Source: JAUVXJ01 sp964433755
GTDB lineage: Bacteria; Chloroflexota; Anaerolineae; UBA7937; B3-Chlor
DNA length: 64,000 nt
Assembly: GCA_964433755.1 (NCBI GenBank)
Contig: CAYSSR010000003.1
Coordinates: 434,001 to 498,000, forward strand
Reading direction: 5' to 3'
In this document: positions 42,070-50,885 of the stretch, in pieces
Numbering within the stretch: the first letter of the stretch is position 1
Layout: the number at the start of each line of letters is the position of its first letter
The notes under the pieces: model-generated
Databases searched by the model: none
Told to the model about the DNA's origin: nothing
Seen by the model: the letters and a program-made list of their open reading frames with translations, nothing else
Made by a program: the position numbers and the translations under genes

Positions 42070-43827
42070 ATGTTCCACACCATTCGCTGGCGCATCGCCG
42101 TGCCCTACCTTCTCCTCATCCTGCTCGCCATGGTGGGCCTCATGCTATATGGATCGTATGCGGTCCGCGCCGCCTACCTGGACGAACTGGAGAAGCGCCT
42201 TACCGACGAAGCGCGGCTTCTGGCAGACGTCTTGGAGCCCCAACTCCTTGACACCTGGGCAGAGGACGCCCTCCAGGACACCGTCGACCGGTCCGCGGCC
42301 TTGATCGAAGCCCGGGTGACCGTCATCGCCATTGACGGCACCGTGGTGGGAGAATCCCACGAGGACCGAGCTCAGATGGACAACCATCTGTACCGCCCCG
42401 AGGTGCAAGGAGCGCTGGCCAGTGGGCAAGGCTCCAGCGTGCGCTTCAGCCATACCCTGGGCTACGACATGATGTACGTGGCCGTGCCCATCACGGATGA
42501 GGAGGAGATCCTGGGCTTCGTACGCGTGGCCCTATCCCTGCAACAGGTGGAGACCAGCGTAGCCCGGTTGCGCTGGGCCATACTCGGGGCCGGATTGGTG
42601 ACCACGGTCGTAGCCATAGCTCTCGCTATTGTTGTAGCCGAGCGCACCGCACGACCACTAAGAGAACTGACGGCAGTCGCAGAGCTCATGGCCCAGGGAG
42701 AGCTCGGCGCGCGCCTTCACCCCTCAGCGCGAGACGAGATCGGCCAACTGACCCGTTCGTTCAACTACATGGCGGATCAGCTTCAGGAGAAGGTCAGCGC
42801 GCTGACCGAGGAGAGAAGACAACTGGCCGCCGTGTTGGAGAACATGGCCGACGGCGTCCTCATCGTGGGCGGGGACGGGCGGGTCCGGCTCATCAATCCC
42901 TCCGCGGCATCGCTTCTGGGCACCACACGAGAGGCAGCGCTGGGCCTGTCCTTCGCTCAGGCCACGCGTCACCACGAGCTCATCGACGTCTGGCGTGGCT
43001 GCCAGGAGGCGGGAAGCGAGCGCATCGAGCTGCTGCAAATGGGTGCCGAGGCGCTCTTCTGGCGCGTGATCGTCACACCGCTGGAGGACAAGGACGGAAG
43101 GGGCTCTCTGGTCATACTCCAGGACCTGACGGAGCTGCACCGCCTGCAAACGATTCGCCAGGATTTCCTCGGAAACGTCTCCCACGAGTTGCGAACGCCT
43201 CTGGCCTCGCTCAGGGCTCTGGTAGACACGCTGCGAGATGGGGCGATGGAAGACCCACCAGCGGCCCGGCGTTTTCTGGATCACATGGAGACCGAGGTGG
43301 ACGCGCTGACTCAGATCATCCAGGAGTCGCTCGAGCTATCGCGCATCGAGTCGGGCCGAGTGCCTCTGCGCCTCTCACCGACAGCCGTGCCAGACGTGGT
43401 TCTTGCCGCCGTCGAGCGGCTGCGCCCTCAGGCCGAGCGGGCGGGCCTGCTTGTGCAGTTGAACCTGCCCGAGGGCCTGCCTCGCGTCCTGGCCGACCAG
43501 GAGCGTGTCCAGCAGGTGATCACCAATCTCGTCCACAACGCCATCAAGTTTACTCCCGCCGGGGGCGAGATCCACATCGGCGCAGACCTCGCTGACGACG
43601 AGGTAGTGATCTCGGTACGCGACACGGGGATCGGGATCGCGGACGAGGATCTGTCCCGCGTCTTCGAGAGGTTCTACAAGAGCGACCGGGCGCGGAGCGG
43701 CGGCGGCACGGGACTGGGACTGGCTATCGCCAAGCACATCGTGCAAGGCCACGGCGGACGCATCTGGGCGAGCAGCGTCGAGGGCCAGGGAAGCACTTTC
43801 TCCCTCTCCCTACCCATCAGCAACTGA
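42070..43827 (+). CDS. phoR: PhoR-like sensor histidine kinase
   Basis: 585 residues: transmembrane helix 1 (about 9-30), extracytoplasmic sensor of about 140 residues, helix 2 (about 170-192), HAMP (about 193-245), PAS (about 255-350), HisKA with His372 in SHELRTPLASL, and HATPase with N box NLVHNAIKF, G1 DTGIGIADEDL and G2 GGGTGLGLAIAK. The large periplasmic-type sensor distinguishes it from E. coli PhoR, which has almost none, and resembles PhoR of Gram-positives. It should phosphorylate PhoB under phosphate limitation, restrained by the Pst-PhoU complex encoded downstream. Confidence 0.92.
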   Translation: MFHTIRWRIAVPYLLLILLAMVGLMLYGSYAVRAAYLDELEKRLTDEARLLADVLEPQLLDTWAEDALQDTVDRSAALIEARVTVIAIDGTVVGESHEDRAQMDNHLYRPEVQGALASGQGSSVRFSHTLGYDMMYVAVPITDEEEILGFVRVALSLQQVETSVARLRWAILGAGLVTTVVAIALAIVVAERTARPLRELTAVAELMAQGELGARLHPSARDEIGQLTRSFNYMADQLQEKVSALTEERRQLAAVLENMADGVLIVGGDGRVRLINPSAASLLGTTREAALGLSFAQATRHHELIDVWRGCQEAGSERIELLQMGAEALFWRVIVTPLEDKDGRGSLVILQDLTELHRLQTIRQDFLGNVSHELRTPLASLRALVDTLRDGAMEDPPAARRFLDHMETEVDALTQIIQESLELSRIESGRVPLRLSPTAVPDVVLAAVERLRPQAERAGLLVQLNLPEGLPRVLADQERVQQVITNLVHNAIKFTPAGGEIHIGADLADDEVVISVRDTGIGIADEDLSRVFERFYKSDRARSGGGTGLGLAIAKHIVQGHGGRIWASSVEGQGSTFSLSLPISN

Positions 43828-43831
43828 ACCA

Positions 43832-43896
43832 TTACTCCCCATTAACACCCCCTTATCCTGCCCATAAGTGGTCGTTAAACAGCGCATGTTACCATC
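43832..43896 (+). promoter_or_regulatory. PHO-box-like repeats and -10 of pstS
   Basis: Hexamers TTACTC (43832), TTAACA (43842), TTATCC (43853) and TTAAAC (43875), with ATAAGT at 43864 in phase, recur every 10-11 bases, like the TTAACA-type direct repeats bound by PhoP/PhoB. A -10-like TACCAT (43891-43896) starts 10 bases after the last repeat, the usual geometry for an activator replacing the -35. The pstS ATG is at 43950. Confidence 0.6.
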
Positions 43897-43949
43897 TCCT
43901 TGGATTGTGGCGCTAGTTCAAGAAAGACAAACCAAAGGGAGGAACAACC

Positions 43950-44858
43950 ATGCGCTATGTACTGACCCTCACCCTGCTAGTGGCAGTTGTGCTGCTGGCC
44001 GCATGTGGCGCGCCGGCGACCCCGTCACCCGAGCCCACCGAACCGAGCGCTCCTGCACCCACCGCCACCGAGGCGGCGGAGCCTATGGCTACCGCTGAGC
44101 CGGAACCCGAGACCATGTCTGGGGAGATCACCCTGGCCGGCTCCACCTCGGTACAGCCAGTGGCCGAGACCATCGCCAACGCCTTCATGGCTACGTACCC
44201 CGACGTCGCCATCACCGTACAGGGCGGCGGCTCCAGCGTGGGTGTCAAGTCCGCCGGTGAAGCAACCGTGGATATCGGAAATGCATCCCGCGAGGTCAAG
44301 GATGAAGAGTTCGACACCTATCCTGACCTCGTGGTCCACACTATCGCCCGTGACGGCATCGCGGTCGTCGTCCACCCGGACGTAGCGGTGGACGGTCTCA
44401 CCAAGGATCAAGTCAAGGGCATCTACGAAGGCTCTATCACCATGTGGGACGAGGTCGGCGGACCGAGCGTACCCATCATCGTCGTCGGGCGCGAGGAAGG
44501 CTCCGGCACCCGTGGCGCCTTCGGTGAACTGGTCATGGGGGACGATGAGTTCGCCATGGTCGAGACAGCCATCTTGCAGCCCTCCAACGGCGCTGTGGTC
44601 ACCACCGTCTCCACCACGCCAGATTCCATCGGCTTCATCTCCTTCGGCTACATCGACGAGAGCACCAAGCCCCTGGCTATGGACGGTGTGGAACCCACCG
44701 TGGCCAACGCCCTCAGCGGCGACTACCCCGTGGTCAGGCCCCTCAACATGCTCACCAATGGAGAGCCCACCGGTGTGGTCAAGGCTTTCCTGGACTTCGT
44801 GTTCAGCGATGAGGGACAGGCTATCGTGGTTGACGAAGGCTACCTGAGCGTGGGATAG
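43950..44858 (+). CDS. pstS: phosphate ABC transporter substrate-binding lipoprotein
   Basis: 302 residues. Signal peptide ending LLAACGAPA (lipobox Cys), Pro/Glu/Thr linker, then a PstS fold: AGSTSVQPVAETIANAF, GGGSSVGVKSAGEATVDIGNASRE (phosphate-binding Ser/Gly loops), VHPDVAVDGLTKDQVKGIYEG and GREEGSGTRGAF. It captures phosphate outside the membrane and delivers it to PstC/PstA. GGGAGGAACAACC precedes the ATG. Upstream PHO-box-like repeats suggest starvation control. Confidence 0.95.
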   Translation: MRYVLTLTLLVAVVLLAACGAPATPSPEPTEPSAPAPTATEAAEPMATAEPEPETMSGEITLAGSTSVQPVAETIANAFMATYPDVAITVQGGGSSVGVKSAGEATVDIGNASREVKDEEFDTYPDLVVHTIARDGIAVVVHPDVAVDGLTKDQVKGIYEGSITMWDEVGGPSVPIIVVGREEGSGTRGAFGELVMGDDEFAMVETAILQPSNGAVVTTVSTTPDSIGFISFGYIDESTKPLAMDGVEPTVANALSGDYPVVRPLNMLTNGEPTGVVKAFLDFVFSDEGQAIVVDEGYLSVG

Positions 44859-44985
44859 GACAACACTCACTGTGGCCAAGACGCGGTCTGACCCAGTGAC
44901 AAGGGAGCGTGAGGCGTCGGCAGGGTCTGCGCCTTGCGCTTCCGGCTTGTTATTTCTGGACCCACTAACCAGGCAGGAGTTGAAC

Positions 44986-45876
44986 ATGCAAAGGAGATAT
45001 GCCGTCGATCGTGGCGTGAGGTATCTCCTCTTCCTCAGCGCGCTGGTGTCTTTGTTTGTGGTGTTCCTCATCGGCCTCTTCACTCTCCGAGAGGCCTGGC
45101 CCGCTTTCCAGGAGATCGGCCTGAGCCACATGCTGGGGACGCAGGTATGGAGGCCGGGGCGCGATGAGTACGGCCTTCAGGCCATGATCGCTGGCTCCAT
45201 CTGGGCCACTATCGGCTCCATGATCCTCGGGGTACCCCTGGCTCTGAGCACCGCCATCTTCCTGGCCGAGATCGCCCCCCATCGGATGCGCGACATCGTC
45301 CGATCCGCGGTGGAGCTTCTGGCGGGGATCCCCTCTGTGGTCTACGGACTGTTCGGCATGGTGGTCTTGCTGCCGCTGGTGCGCAAGGTCCTGCCGATCC
45401 CGGGCAACACCGGATTCGGACTTCTTTCCGCCTCCATCGTTCTGGCAGTGATGATCCTTCCCACCGTCACCAACATCGCCGAGGATGCCATCCGGGCAGT
45501 TCCCAGGGAGTACAAGGAGGGTTCATTGGCCCTGGGAGCCACACACTGGCAGACCATCACCAGCGTCACTCTCCCCGCGGCTCGGTCCGGGATCGTGGCA
45601 GCCATCATTCTAGGGGTTGGCCGCGCGGTCGGGGAGACGATGGCTATGATCATGGTCATCGGGAACTCCATTATCATGCCTCAACCTCTCAACTCCAATC
45701 CCCTCACCATCTTCCTGAGTCAAGCCCGCACACTCACCGGCAACATAGCTGTCGAAATCAGCTATGCCACGGGCCTCCACGAGTCGGCGTTGTTCGCCAC
45801 AGGGGTGGTGCTCTTCGTCCTGATCATGATCGTGAACAGCACGGCGAATCTGCTACTGAGGAGGCGAGGAACATGA
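44986..45876 (+). CDS. pstC: phosphate ABC transporter permease PstC
   Basis: I choose ATG 44986 (MQRRYAVDRGVRYLLF), 7 bases after CAGGAG, giving 296 residues; the frame remains open up to a GTG at 44872 near the pstS stop, but that would add an atypical 38-residue leader. Six transmembrane helices; the permease EAA loop reads DAIRAVPREYKEGSLALGATHWQTI. Partner of PstA. Its stop overlaps the pstA start (ATGA). Confidence 0.93.
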   Translation: MQRRYAVDRGVRYLLFLSALVSLFVVFLIGLFTLREAWPAFQEIGLSHMLGTQVWRPGRDEYGLQAMIAGSIWATIGSMILGVPLALSTAIFLAEIAPHRMRDIVRSAVELLAGIPSVVYGLFGMVVLLPLVRKVLPIPGNTGFGLLSASIVLAVMILPTVTNIAEDAIRAVPREYKEGSLALGATHWQTITSVTLPAARSGIVAAIILGVGRAVGETMAMIMVIGNSIIMPQPLNSNPLTIFLSQARTLTGNIAVEISYATGLHESALFATGVVLFVLIMIVNSTANLLLRRRGT

Positions 45877-46790
45877 GCGTGCCCGCTGAGGCTCTGTCAG
45901 GTGGCAAGACGCAGGCGTTCGTGGGCTCGAACCTGCGCTGGCGGCACATGATCCAGAAGGCCGCCTTCTTCCTTCTCTGGCTGGCCGCGTTGACCGCCGT
46001 GCTGGCCCTGGCAATCGTGATCGGCTACGTAGCCGTCCAAGGCATCCCTTACATCAACCTCGACTTCTTGACCACGGCGCCTCTCGGCGGCCTGGACGCT
46101 GAGGGGGGCATCTCTACTACCATCGTCACGACTATCTATTTGGTGACCCTGACCATAGCCCTGGCTGGGCCTTTGGGAGTCGGAGCCGGAGTCTTTCTCG
46201 TCGAGTATGCAGGGGAGATGCAGGCACGGAGAGGTTGGGTCCGCCGGGTGGTGGCGGTGGCTCGCTTTGGGGTGGAGACGCTGGCTGGCGTGCCCTCGAT
46301 CATTTTCGGTCTCTTTGGCTACGCCCTGTTCGTTCTGGTCATGGACTTCGGCTTCTCCCTCCTCTCGGCAGGACTGGCGGGAGCCTGCCTGATCCTGCCC
46401 GTAATCATCCGCACCACGGAGGAAGCTCTGCTGGCTGTGCCTCGCGGATTCAGAGAGGGTAGCCTGGCCCTGGGCACCACCCAATGGCAGACAATCTCGG
46501 GGGTGGTGTTGCCCGCCGCGCTGCCGGGGGTGATGACGGGCCTGGTCCTCAGCATCGGCCGCGTGATCAGCGAGACAGCGGTCTTCTACGTCACCCTGGG
46601 AGGCTCCTCTCGCCTGCCAACGTCGATTCTCCAGGGCGGCCGCACCATGGCTCTGCACGTGTTCTACGTGGCCACAGAGACCCGGGCCTTCGAGAAGGCC
46701 ATGGCCACAGGCACGATTCTCATCGCCAGCATCATCCTGATCAACGCCGTGATCAACTATCTGACGCGGCGCTTCACCATGCGCTACTAG
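45873..46790 (+). CDS. pstA: phosphate ABC transporter permease PstA
   Basis: 305 residues, six transmembrane helices, typical PGAPS-like GVPSIIFGLFGYALFV and EAA loop EALLAVPRGFREGSLALGTTQWQTI. It starts in an ATGA overlap with pstC, so translation is coupled. The N-terminal 25 residues are polar (SVPAEALSGGKTQAF) and lie before helix 1. It forms the channel with PstC. Confidence 0.94.
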   Translation: MSVPAEALSGGKTQAFVGSNLRWRHMIQKAAFFLLWLAALTAVLALAIVIGYVAVQGIPYINLDFLTTAPLGGLDAEGGISTTIVTTIYLVTLTIALAGPLGVGAGVFLVEYAGEMQARRGWVRRVVAVARFGVETLAGVPSIIFGLFGYALFVLVMDFGFSLLSAGLAGACLILPVIIRTTEEALLAVPRGFREGSLALGTTQWQTISGVVLPAALPGVMTGLVLSIGRVISETAVFYVTLGGSSRLPTSILQGGRTMALHVFYVATETRAFEKAMATGTILIASIILINAVINYLTRRFTMRY

Positions 46791-46802
46791 AGGAGCACCT
46801 AC

Positions 46803-47579
46803 ATGGAAGATGGAAGAAAGAAGATCGAGACGCACGACTACAGCCTGTTCTACGACGACTTCCAGGCCCTGAGGGGTCTCGATCTTCAGATCCACGCCAA
46901 CAAGATCACAGCCATCGTCGGTCCGTCCGGTTGTGGCAAGAGCACTCTGTTGAGAAGCTTCAACCGCATGAACGATCTGATCCCCGGCGTCCGCGCCGAG
47001 GGTCAGATCCTGCTGGACGGTGAGGACGTGCTAGGGGAAACGGACGTGGTGGAACTCCGCCGCAGGGTGGGCATGGTCTTTCAGAAGCCCAACCCGTTTC
47101 CCAAGTCGATCTTCGACAACGTTGCGTACGGACCCCGCGCCCATGGAATGAGAAACAAGTCGCACCTGGACGAGATCGTGGAGAGAAGCCTCCGGCACGC
47201 CGCCCTCTGGGACGAGGTCTCCGACGACCTGAGCAAGTCGGGGTTGGCACTCTCGGGTGGCCAGCAGCAAAGACTCTGCATCGCCCGGGCGCTGGCAGTG
47301 GAACCCGAGGTCATCCTCATGGATGAGCCATGCTCGGCCCTGGACCCCATCGCCACACTGCGCATCGAGGAGTTGATGCGCGAGCTGGCTCGGGAGTATA
47401 CTATCATCATCGTCACCCACAACATGCAGCAGGCAGCGCGAGTGTCCGAGTACGCCATCTTTCTGATGATGGAAGAGGATCGCGCAGGCAGCGCCGTGGA
47501 GTGGGGCCCCACCTCCGAACTCTTCACCAATCCCAAGGACAAGCGCACCGAGGGCTACATCACGGGGAGGTTCGGATGA
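46803..47579 (+). CDS. pstB: phosphate ABC transporter ATPase PstB
   Basis: 258 residues: Walker A GPSGCGKSTLLRSFNRMNDL, Q-loop VFQKPNPFPKSIFDNVAYG, signature LSGGQQQRLCIARAL, Walker B VILMDEPCSALDPIAT, H-loop IIIVTHNMQQAARVS. All motifs are canonical for PstB. It powers phosphate import through PstCA. It ends in an ATGA overlap with the arsC-like gene. Confidence 0.96.
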   Translation: MEDGRKKIETHDYSLFYDDFQALRGLDLQIHANKITAIVGPSGCGKSTLLRSFNRMNDLIPGVRAEGQILLDGEDVLGETDVVELRRRVGMVFQKPNPFPKSIFDNVAYGPRAHGMRNKSHLDEIVERSLRHAALWDEVSDDLSKSGLALSGGQQQRLCIARALAVEPEVILMDEPCSALDPIATLRIEELMRELAREYTIIIVTHNMQQAARVSEYAIFLMMEEDRAGSAVEWGPTSELFTNPKDKRTEGYITGRFG

Positions 47580-48028
47580 GTGAGAAGAAACGCGTGCTCT
47601 TTCTGTGTACGGGGAACTCGGCTCGCAGCCAGATGGCCGAGGGGCTGGTCAACAGCTTGCTCGGTGACCGCTGGTCCGCCTTCTCGGCCGGCACCGATCT
47701 CGCGTCCTCGGTTCATCCCTTGGCTGTCCGAGTGATGAACGAACTGGGCATAGATATCTCGAACGCCAAGCCCAAGCCGGTGGACGGGTTTCGTACCGAC
47801 CCCTTCGATGCCGTGTTCACTTTGTGCAGCGACGCGGCGCGGAGGTGCCCTCTGTGGCTCGGCCAAGCGCAGGAGATCCACGTGGGTCTTCCCGACCCAG
47901 CCCAGGCATCCGGAACCGAGGAAGAGCAGCTCGACGTCTTCAGACAGGTGCGTGATGCCATCCGGAACCGTGTGTTCAGTCGGCTCGAAGCGATCGAGAT
48001 GATCCCTATCAGGGAGGGTTTGCAGTGA
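47576..48028 (+). CDS. arsC: arsenate reductase, thioredoxin-coupled LMW-PTP type
   Basis: ATG 47576 overlaps the pstB stop. 150 residues with the P-loop LCTGNSARSQMAEG (nucleophile Cys11, Arg17) and the resolving pair Cys84 and Cys91 in TLCSDAARRCPLW, spaced as Cys82/Cys89 of S. aureus ArsC. It should reduce arsenate, which enters through phosphate transporters, to arsenite. Its place between pstB and phoU, translationally coupled to both, suggests built-in protection when high-affinity phosphate uptake is switched on. No arsenite pump is in the window. Confidence 0.88.
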   Translation: MSEKKRVLFLCTGNSARSQMAEGLVNSLLGDRWSAFSAGTDLASSVHPLAVRVMNELGIDISNAKPKPVDGFRTDPFDAVFTLCSDAARRCPLWLGQAQEIHVGLPDPAQASGTEEEQLDVFRQVRDAIRNRVFSRLEAIEMIPIREGLQ

Positions 48029-48711
48029 CGAGAGAAACGTTCGACCGAGAACTTCAACGTCTTCAGGACGAAGTCCTGGTCCTGGGCAGCCTCGTGGAGA
48101 AGGCCATAGTGGAATCCGTGGATCTCCTCAAGCGGCGCGACACTGATGGATCCTGCCGCCTGATCAGGCAGGATCGGAGGGTGATTAACGAGAAGCGATA
48201 CGCCATAGAATCGGACGCTCTGACCCTCATCGCCACGCAGCAGCCTATGGCTGGCGACCTGCGCGTGATCGCCGCAGTCATCGAGATCGCCCACGAACTG
48301 GAGCGTATGGGCGACTACGCCAAAGGCATAGCCAAGATCAACGTGATGATGGGAAGAGAGCCGCTCCTGAAACCGCTGATCGACATCCCCCTCATGGCCG
48401 AGAAGGCGAGAGACATGCTGCACCGGTCACTGGAGGCTTTCGTGCACCGGGACGTGGAACTGGCACGGGCCATCCCGCAGGAAGACGACGAGGTGGACGG
48501 CTTGTACAACCAGGTCTACCGAGAGCTCTTGACCCTGATGATGCAGAACCCGCGCGACATAGACCGTGCCACGTATCTCCTATGGGTGGCCCACAACCTG
48601 GAGCGCACCGCCGACAGAGTAGCCAACATCTGCGAGCGCGTCATCTTCACCGTCACAGGAGAGATGGTGGAAATGGACGTCGATGAGCAGGGCCCGGAAG
48701 GCATCAGATGA
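48025..48711 (+). CDS. phoU: phosphate signalling protein PhoU
   Basis: 228 residues; GTG 48025 overlaps the arsC stop. Two PhoU three-helix bundles, each with the E/D-x-x-x-D metal-binding signature: VIEIAHELERMGDYAKGIAK in the first and LLWVAHNLERTADRVANICERV in the second. PhoU couples the Pst transporter to PhoR and dampens phosphate uptake when phosphate is plentiful. Its stop overlaps the start of the second arsC-like gene. Confidence 0.95.
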   Translation: MTRETFDRELQRLQDEVLVLGSLVEKAIVESVDLLKRRDTDGSCRLIRQDRRVINEKRYAIESDALTLIATQQPMAGDLRVIAAVIEIAHELERMGDYAKGIAKINVMMGREPLLKPLIDIPLMAEKARDMLHRSLEAFVHRDVELARAIPQEDDEVDGLYNQVYRELLTLMMQNPRDIDRATYLLWVAHNLERTADRVANICERVIFTVTGEMVEMDVDEQGPEGIR

Positions 48712-49235
48712 GTCCTGCTGGCGCGCCGGGCCAACCTTCGCCGGTCTTGCCCGTCAGCGTAGCACCCACCACCAAGACGAGAGTCCTCTTCCTCTCCACG
48801 GGCAACTCAGCGCGAACGCAGATGGCAGAGGCCCTTCTCAGACACTACGCGAGCGATCGGTTCGAAGCCTTCAGCGCGGGGCTGCAACCAGGCGGCGTCA
48901 TCGCCCCCTACGCTAGACGTGTCATGGAGGAGATAGGGGTAAGCCTCGAGGGCCAACACCCCAAGCACGTCAGACAGTACATGGGGTGGATCTATTTCGG
49001 CTACTGTGTCGTGCTCTGCTCGGTCGCTGAGGAACGCTGCCCGACCACCTTTCCTTGCGTTGGCGAGATCCTCTACTGGCCATTCGAGGACCCAGCAGCC
49101 GTGGTGGACGGCGATGTGGAGATGCTCACGGAGTTCCGCGAAGTCCGCGATGAGATCGAACGGCGCCTGAGAGAGTGGTTGACAAGCCCTTCCAGCCAGG
49201 CTGCGGCCAGAAGCTCATGGTTCACAGGGGCCTGA
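48708..49235 (+). CDS. ArsC/LMW-PTP-like protein with Ser in place of the catalytic Cys
   Basis: 175 residues, ATGA overlap with phoU. The P-loop reads LSTGNSARTQMAEALL: the invariant Cys nucleophile is Ser30, while Arg36 and the TGNSAR scaffold remain. The resolving pair of ArsC is kept (Cys104 and Cys111 in VVLCSVAEERCPTT). An extra N-terminal 22-residue Pro-rich tail precedes the fold. Without the nucleophile it should not reduce arsenate or hydrolyse phosphotyrosine by the known route; it may bind oxyanions as a sensor. Its position at the end of the pst-phoU operon supports a regulatory role. Confidence 0.82.
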   Translation: MSPAGAPGQPSPVLPVSVAPTTKTRVLFLSTGNSARTQMAEALLRHYASDRFEAFSAGLQPGGVIAPYARRVMEEIGVSLEGQHPKHVRQYMGWIYFGYCVVLCSVAEERCPTTFPCVGEILYWPFEDPAAVVDGDVEMLTEFREVRDEIERRLREWLTSPSSQAAARSSWFTGA

Positions 49236-49257
49236 AGTAATCACGCGGAGAGTGGAA

Positions 49258-50019
49258 CTAGCCAAACCGCCCTGTGATGTAGTCGTCCGTCCGCGAGTCC
49301 CGCGGCCTGGTGAATACGTCCTCCGCAGTCCCGTATTCCACCAGTTCGCCCATTAGCAGGAAAGCCGCCTTGTCCCCAATGCGCGAGGCCTGCTGCACGT
49401 TGTGGGGCACGATGACAATGGAGTGTTCTTGCTTCAGCGTAAGCAGCGCCGTTTCCACCTTCATGGTGGAGATGGGGTCCAGCCCCGAACAGGGCTCGTC
49501 AAGAAGAATGACCTCAGGCTCCAGGGCCAACACCCGGGCCAGGCATAGCCTCTGCTGCTGACCACCGGAGAGGGCCGTGGCCGGGTCCTGGAGACGATCT
49601 TTGACCTCATCCCACAGGGCCGCCGACCTCAGCGACTTCTCCACCAGCTCCGCCAGTTGATCCTTCCCTCTGCGACGCCCTAGGAGAGGCCCGTAGGTTA
49701 CATTCTCCCAGATGGACAAGGGCAGGGGAACCGGCACGGCGAAGACAATGCCCACCCTGGTGCGGAGTTGAGTGACGCTCACGTCGGGGTCGTGGATGTT
49801 CTTGCCGTCCAGAAACACCTGGCCCTCCAACCGGCCCTCTGTGGCCAAATCGGTGAGCCGGTTCAGGATGCGCAGCAAGGTGCTCTTGCCTGACATGGCT
49901 GGCCCGAACAGAGCCAGGATCTCGTGATCCAGGATCTCGAGATCGATGTGCCTGAGAGCGGGCTCATCGCCGTAGTAGAAACTCACGTCCTCCAGGGTTA
50001 ACTTCACCGTCTCGGGCAT
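49258..50019 (-). CDS. pstB: second phosphate ABC transporter ATPase PstB
   Basis: 253 residues with Walker A FGPAMSGKSTLLRILNRL (atypical middle but GxxxxGKS kept), signature LSGGQQQRLCLARVL, Walker B VILLDEPCSGLDPIST and H-loop IVIVPHNVQQASRIG. PstB-specific NRLTDL and the C-terminal DSRTDDYITGRFG confirm it. Last gene of the minus-strand pstS2-C2-A2-B2 operon, converging on the first pst operon with only 22 bases between stops and no visible terminator, so antisense overlap of the two transcripts is likely. Confidence 0.93.
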   Translation of the reverse strand: MPETVKLTLEDVSFYYGDEPALRHIDLEILDHEILALFGPAMSGKSTLLRILNRLTDLATEGRLEGQVFLDGKNIHDPDVSVTQLRTRVGIVFAVPVPLPLSIWENVTYGPLLGRRRGKDQLAELVEKSLRSAALWDEVKDRLQDPATALSGGQQQRLCLARVLALEPEVILLDEPCSGLDPISTMKVETALLTLKQEHSIVIVPHNVQQASRIGDKAAFLLMGELVEYGTAEDVFTRPRDSRTDDYITGRFG

Positions 50020-50033
50020 AGTCGCCTAAACCA

Positions 50034-50885
50034 TCACCACTGGCGACGCTTGCGGTAGTAGCGCCGGATGAGCGTAGCCAACAGATTCATGGTCAACACG
50101 AAGACCATGAGGACCAGAGCTGTGCCATACTGGATCTTGATCGGCATCCCCGGCACTTGTGTGGAGATCACGAACAGATGGTAGGGCAGCGCCATGGTCT
50201 GGTCGAAGATGGAGTGAGGAAGCCGGGGGAGGAAGAACGCGGCCACCGTGAAGAGAATGGGGGCAGTCTCGCCAGCGGCCCGCTCCAGCCCCAGAATGAC
50301 GCCGGTCATGATGCCTGGCAGCGCCTGGGGCAAGATCACCTTCCGTACACCCTGCCAGGTGGTCCCCCCCAACGAGGCATTAACCACGCGAAAGCTCTGG
50401 GGCACGGCGTTCAGCGCCTGTTCGGTCGTACTGATGATCACCGGCAAGGTCATGATACCCAGGGTCAGCGATCCGGCAACGATAGACATCCCGAACCTGA
50501 GGAAGATTACGAACAGCCCCAGACCGAAGAGACCATAGACCACCGAGGGGACGCCAGCCAGGTTGATGATGGCCAAACGTATCGTGCGCGTGAACCAGTT
50601 GTCCGACGCGTACTCCGCCAGGTATACGCCAGCCCCCACTCCGAAGGGTAACGAGGTCAACGCCGTACCAATGGTCAGCCACACCGTACCCACGAGAGCA
50701 GGGAACACGCCCCCTTCCCGCATCCCGTTCCTGGGCATGGAGGATATGAACTCCCAGTTCATGGCTCCTATGCCCTGCGCCACGATGTAGGCGATGACCA
50801 GCACCAGCGGAATGACGACACTGATGGCCGCTGCGCTGATCGCGCCAAATGCGACTTTCTGAACGGTGTAGCGGGAGCTGTTCAC
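50034..50885 (-). CDS. pstA: second phosphate permease PstA
   Basis: 283 residues, six transmembrane helices; LAGVPSVVYGLFGLGLFVIF and QALNAVPQSFRVVNASLGGTTWQGV are PstA-type. The start GTG 50885 overlaps the pstC2 stop. Partner of PstC2. Confidence 0.93.
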   Translation of the reverse strand: MNSSRYTVQKVAFGAISAAAISVVIPLVLVIAYIVAQGIGAMNWEFISSMPRNGMREGGVFPALVGTVWLTIGTALTSLPFGVGAGVYLAEYASDNWFTRTIRLAIINLAGVPSVVYGLFGLGLFVIFLRFGMSIVAGSLTLGIMTLPVIISTTEQALNAVPQSFRVVNASLGGTTWQGVRKVILPQALPGIMTGVILGLERAAGETAPILFTVAAFFLPRLPHSIFDQTMALPYHLFVISTQVPGMPIKIQYGTALVLMVFVLTMNLLATLIRRYYRKRRQW

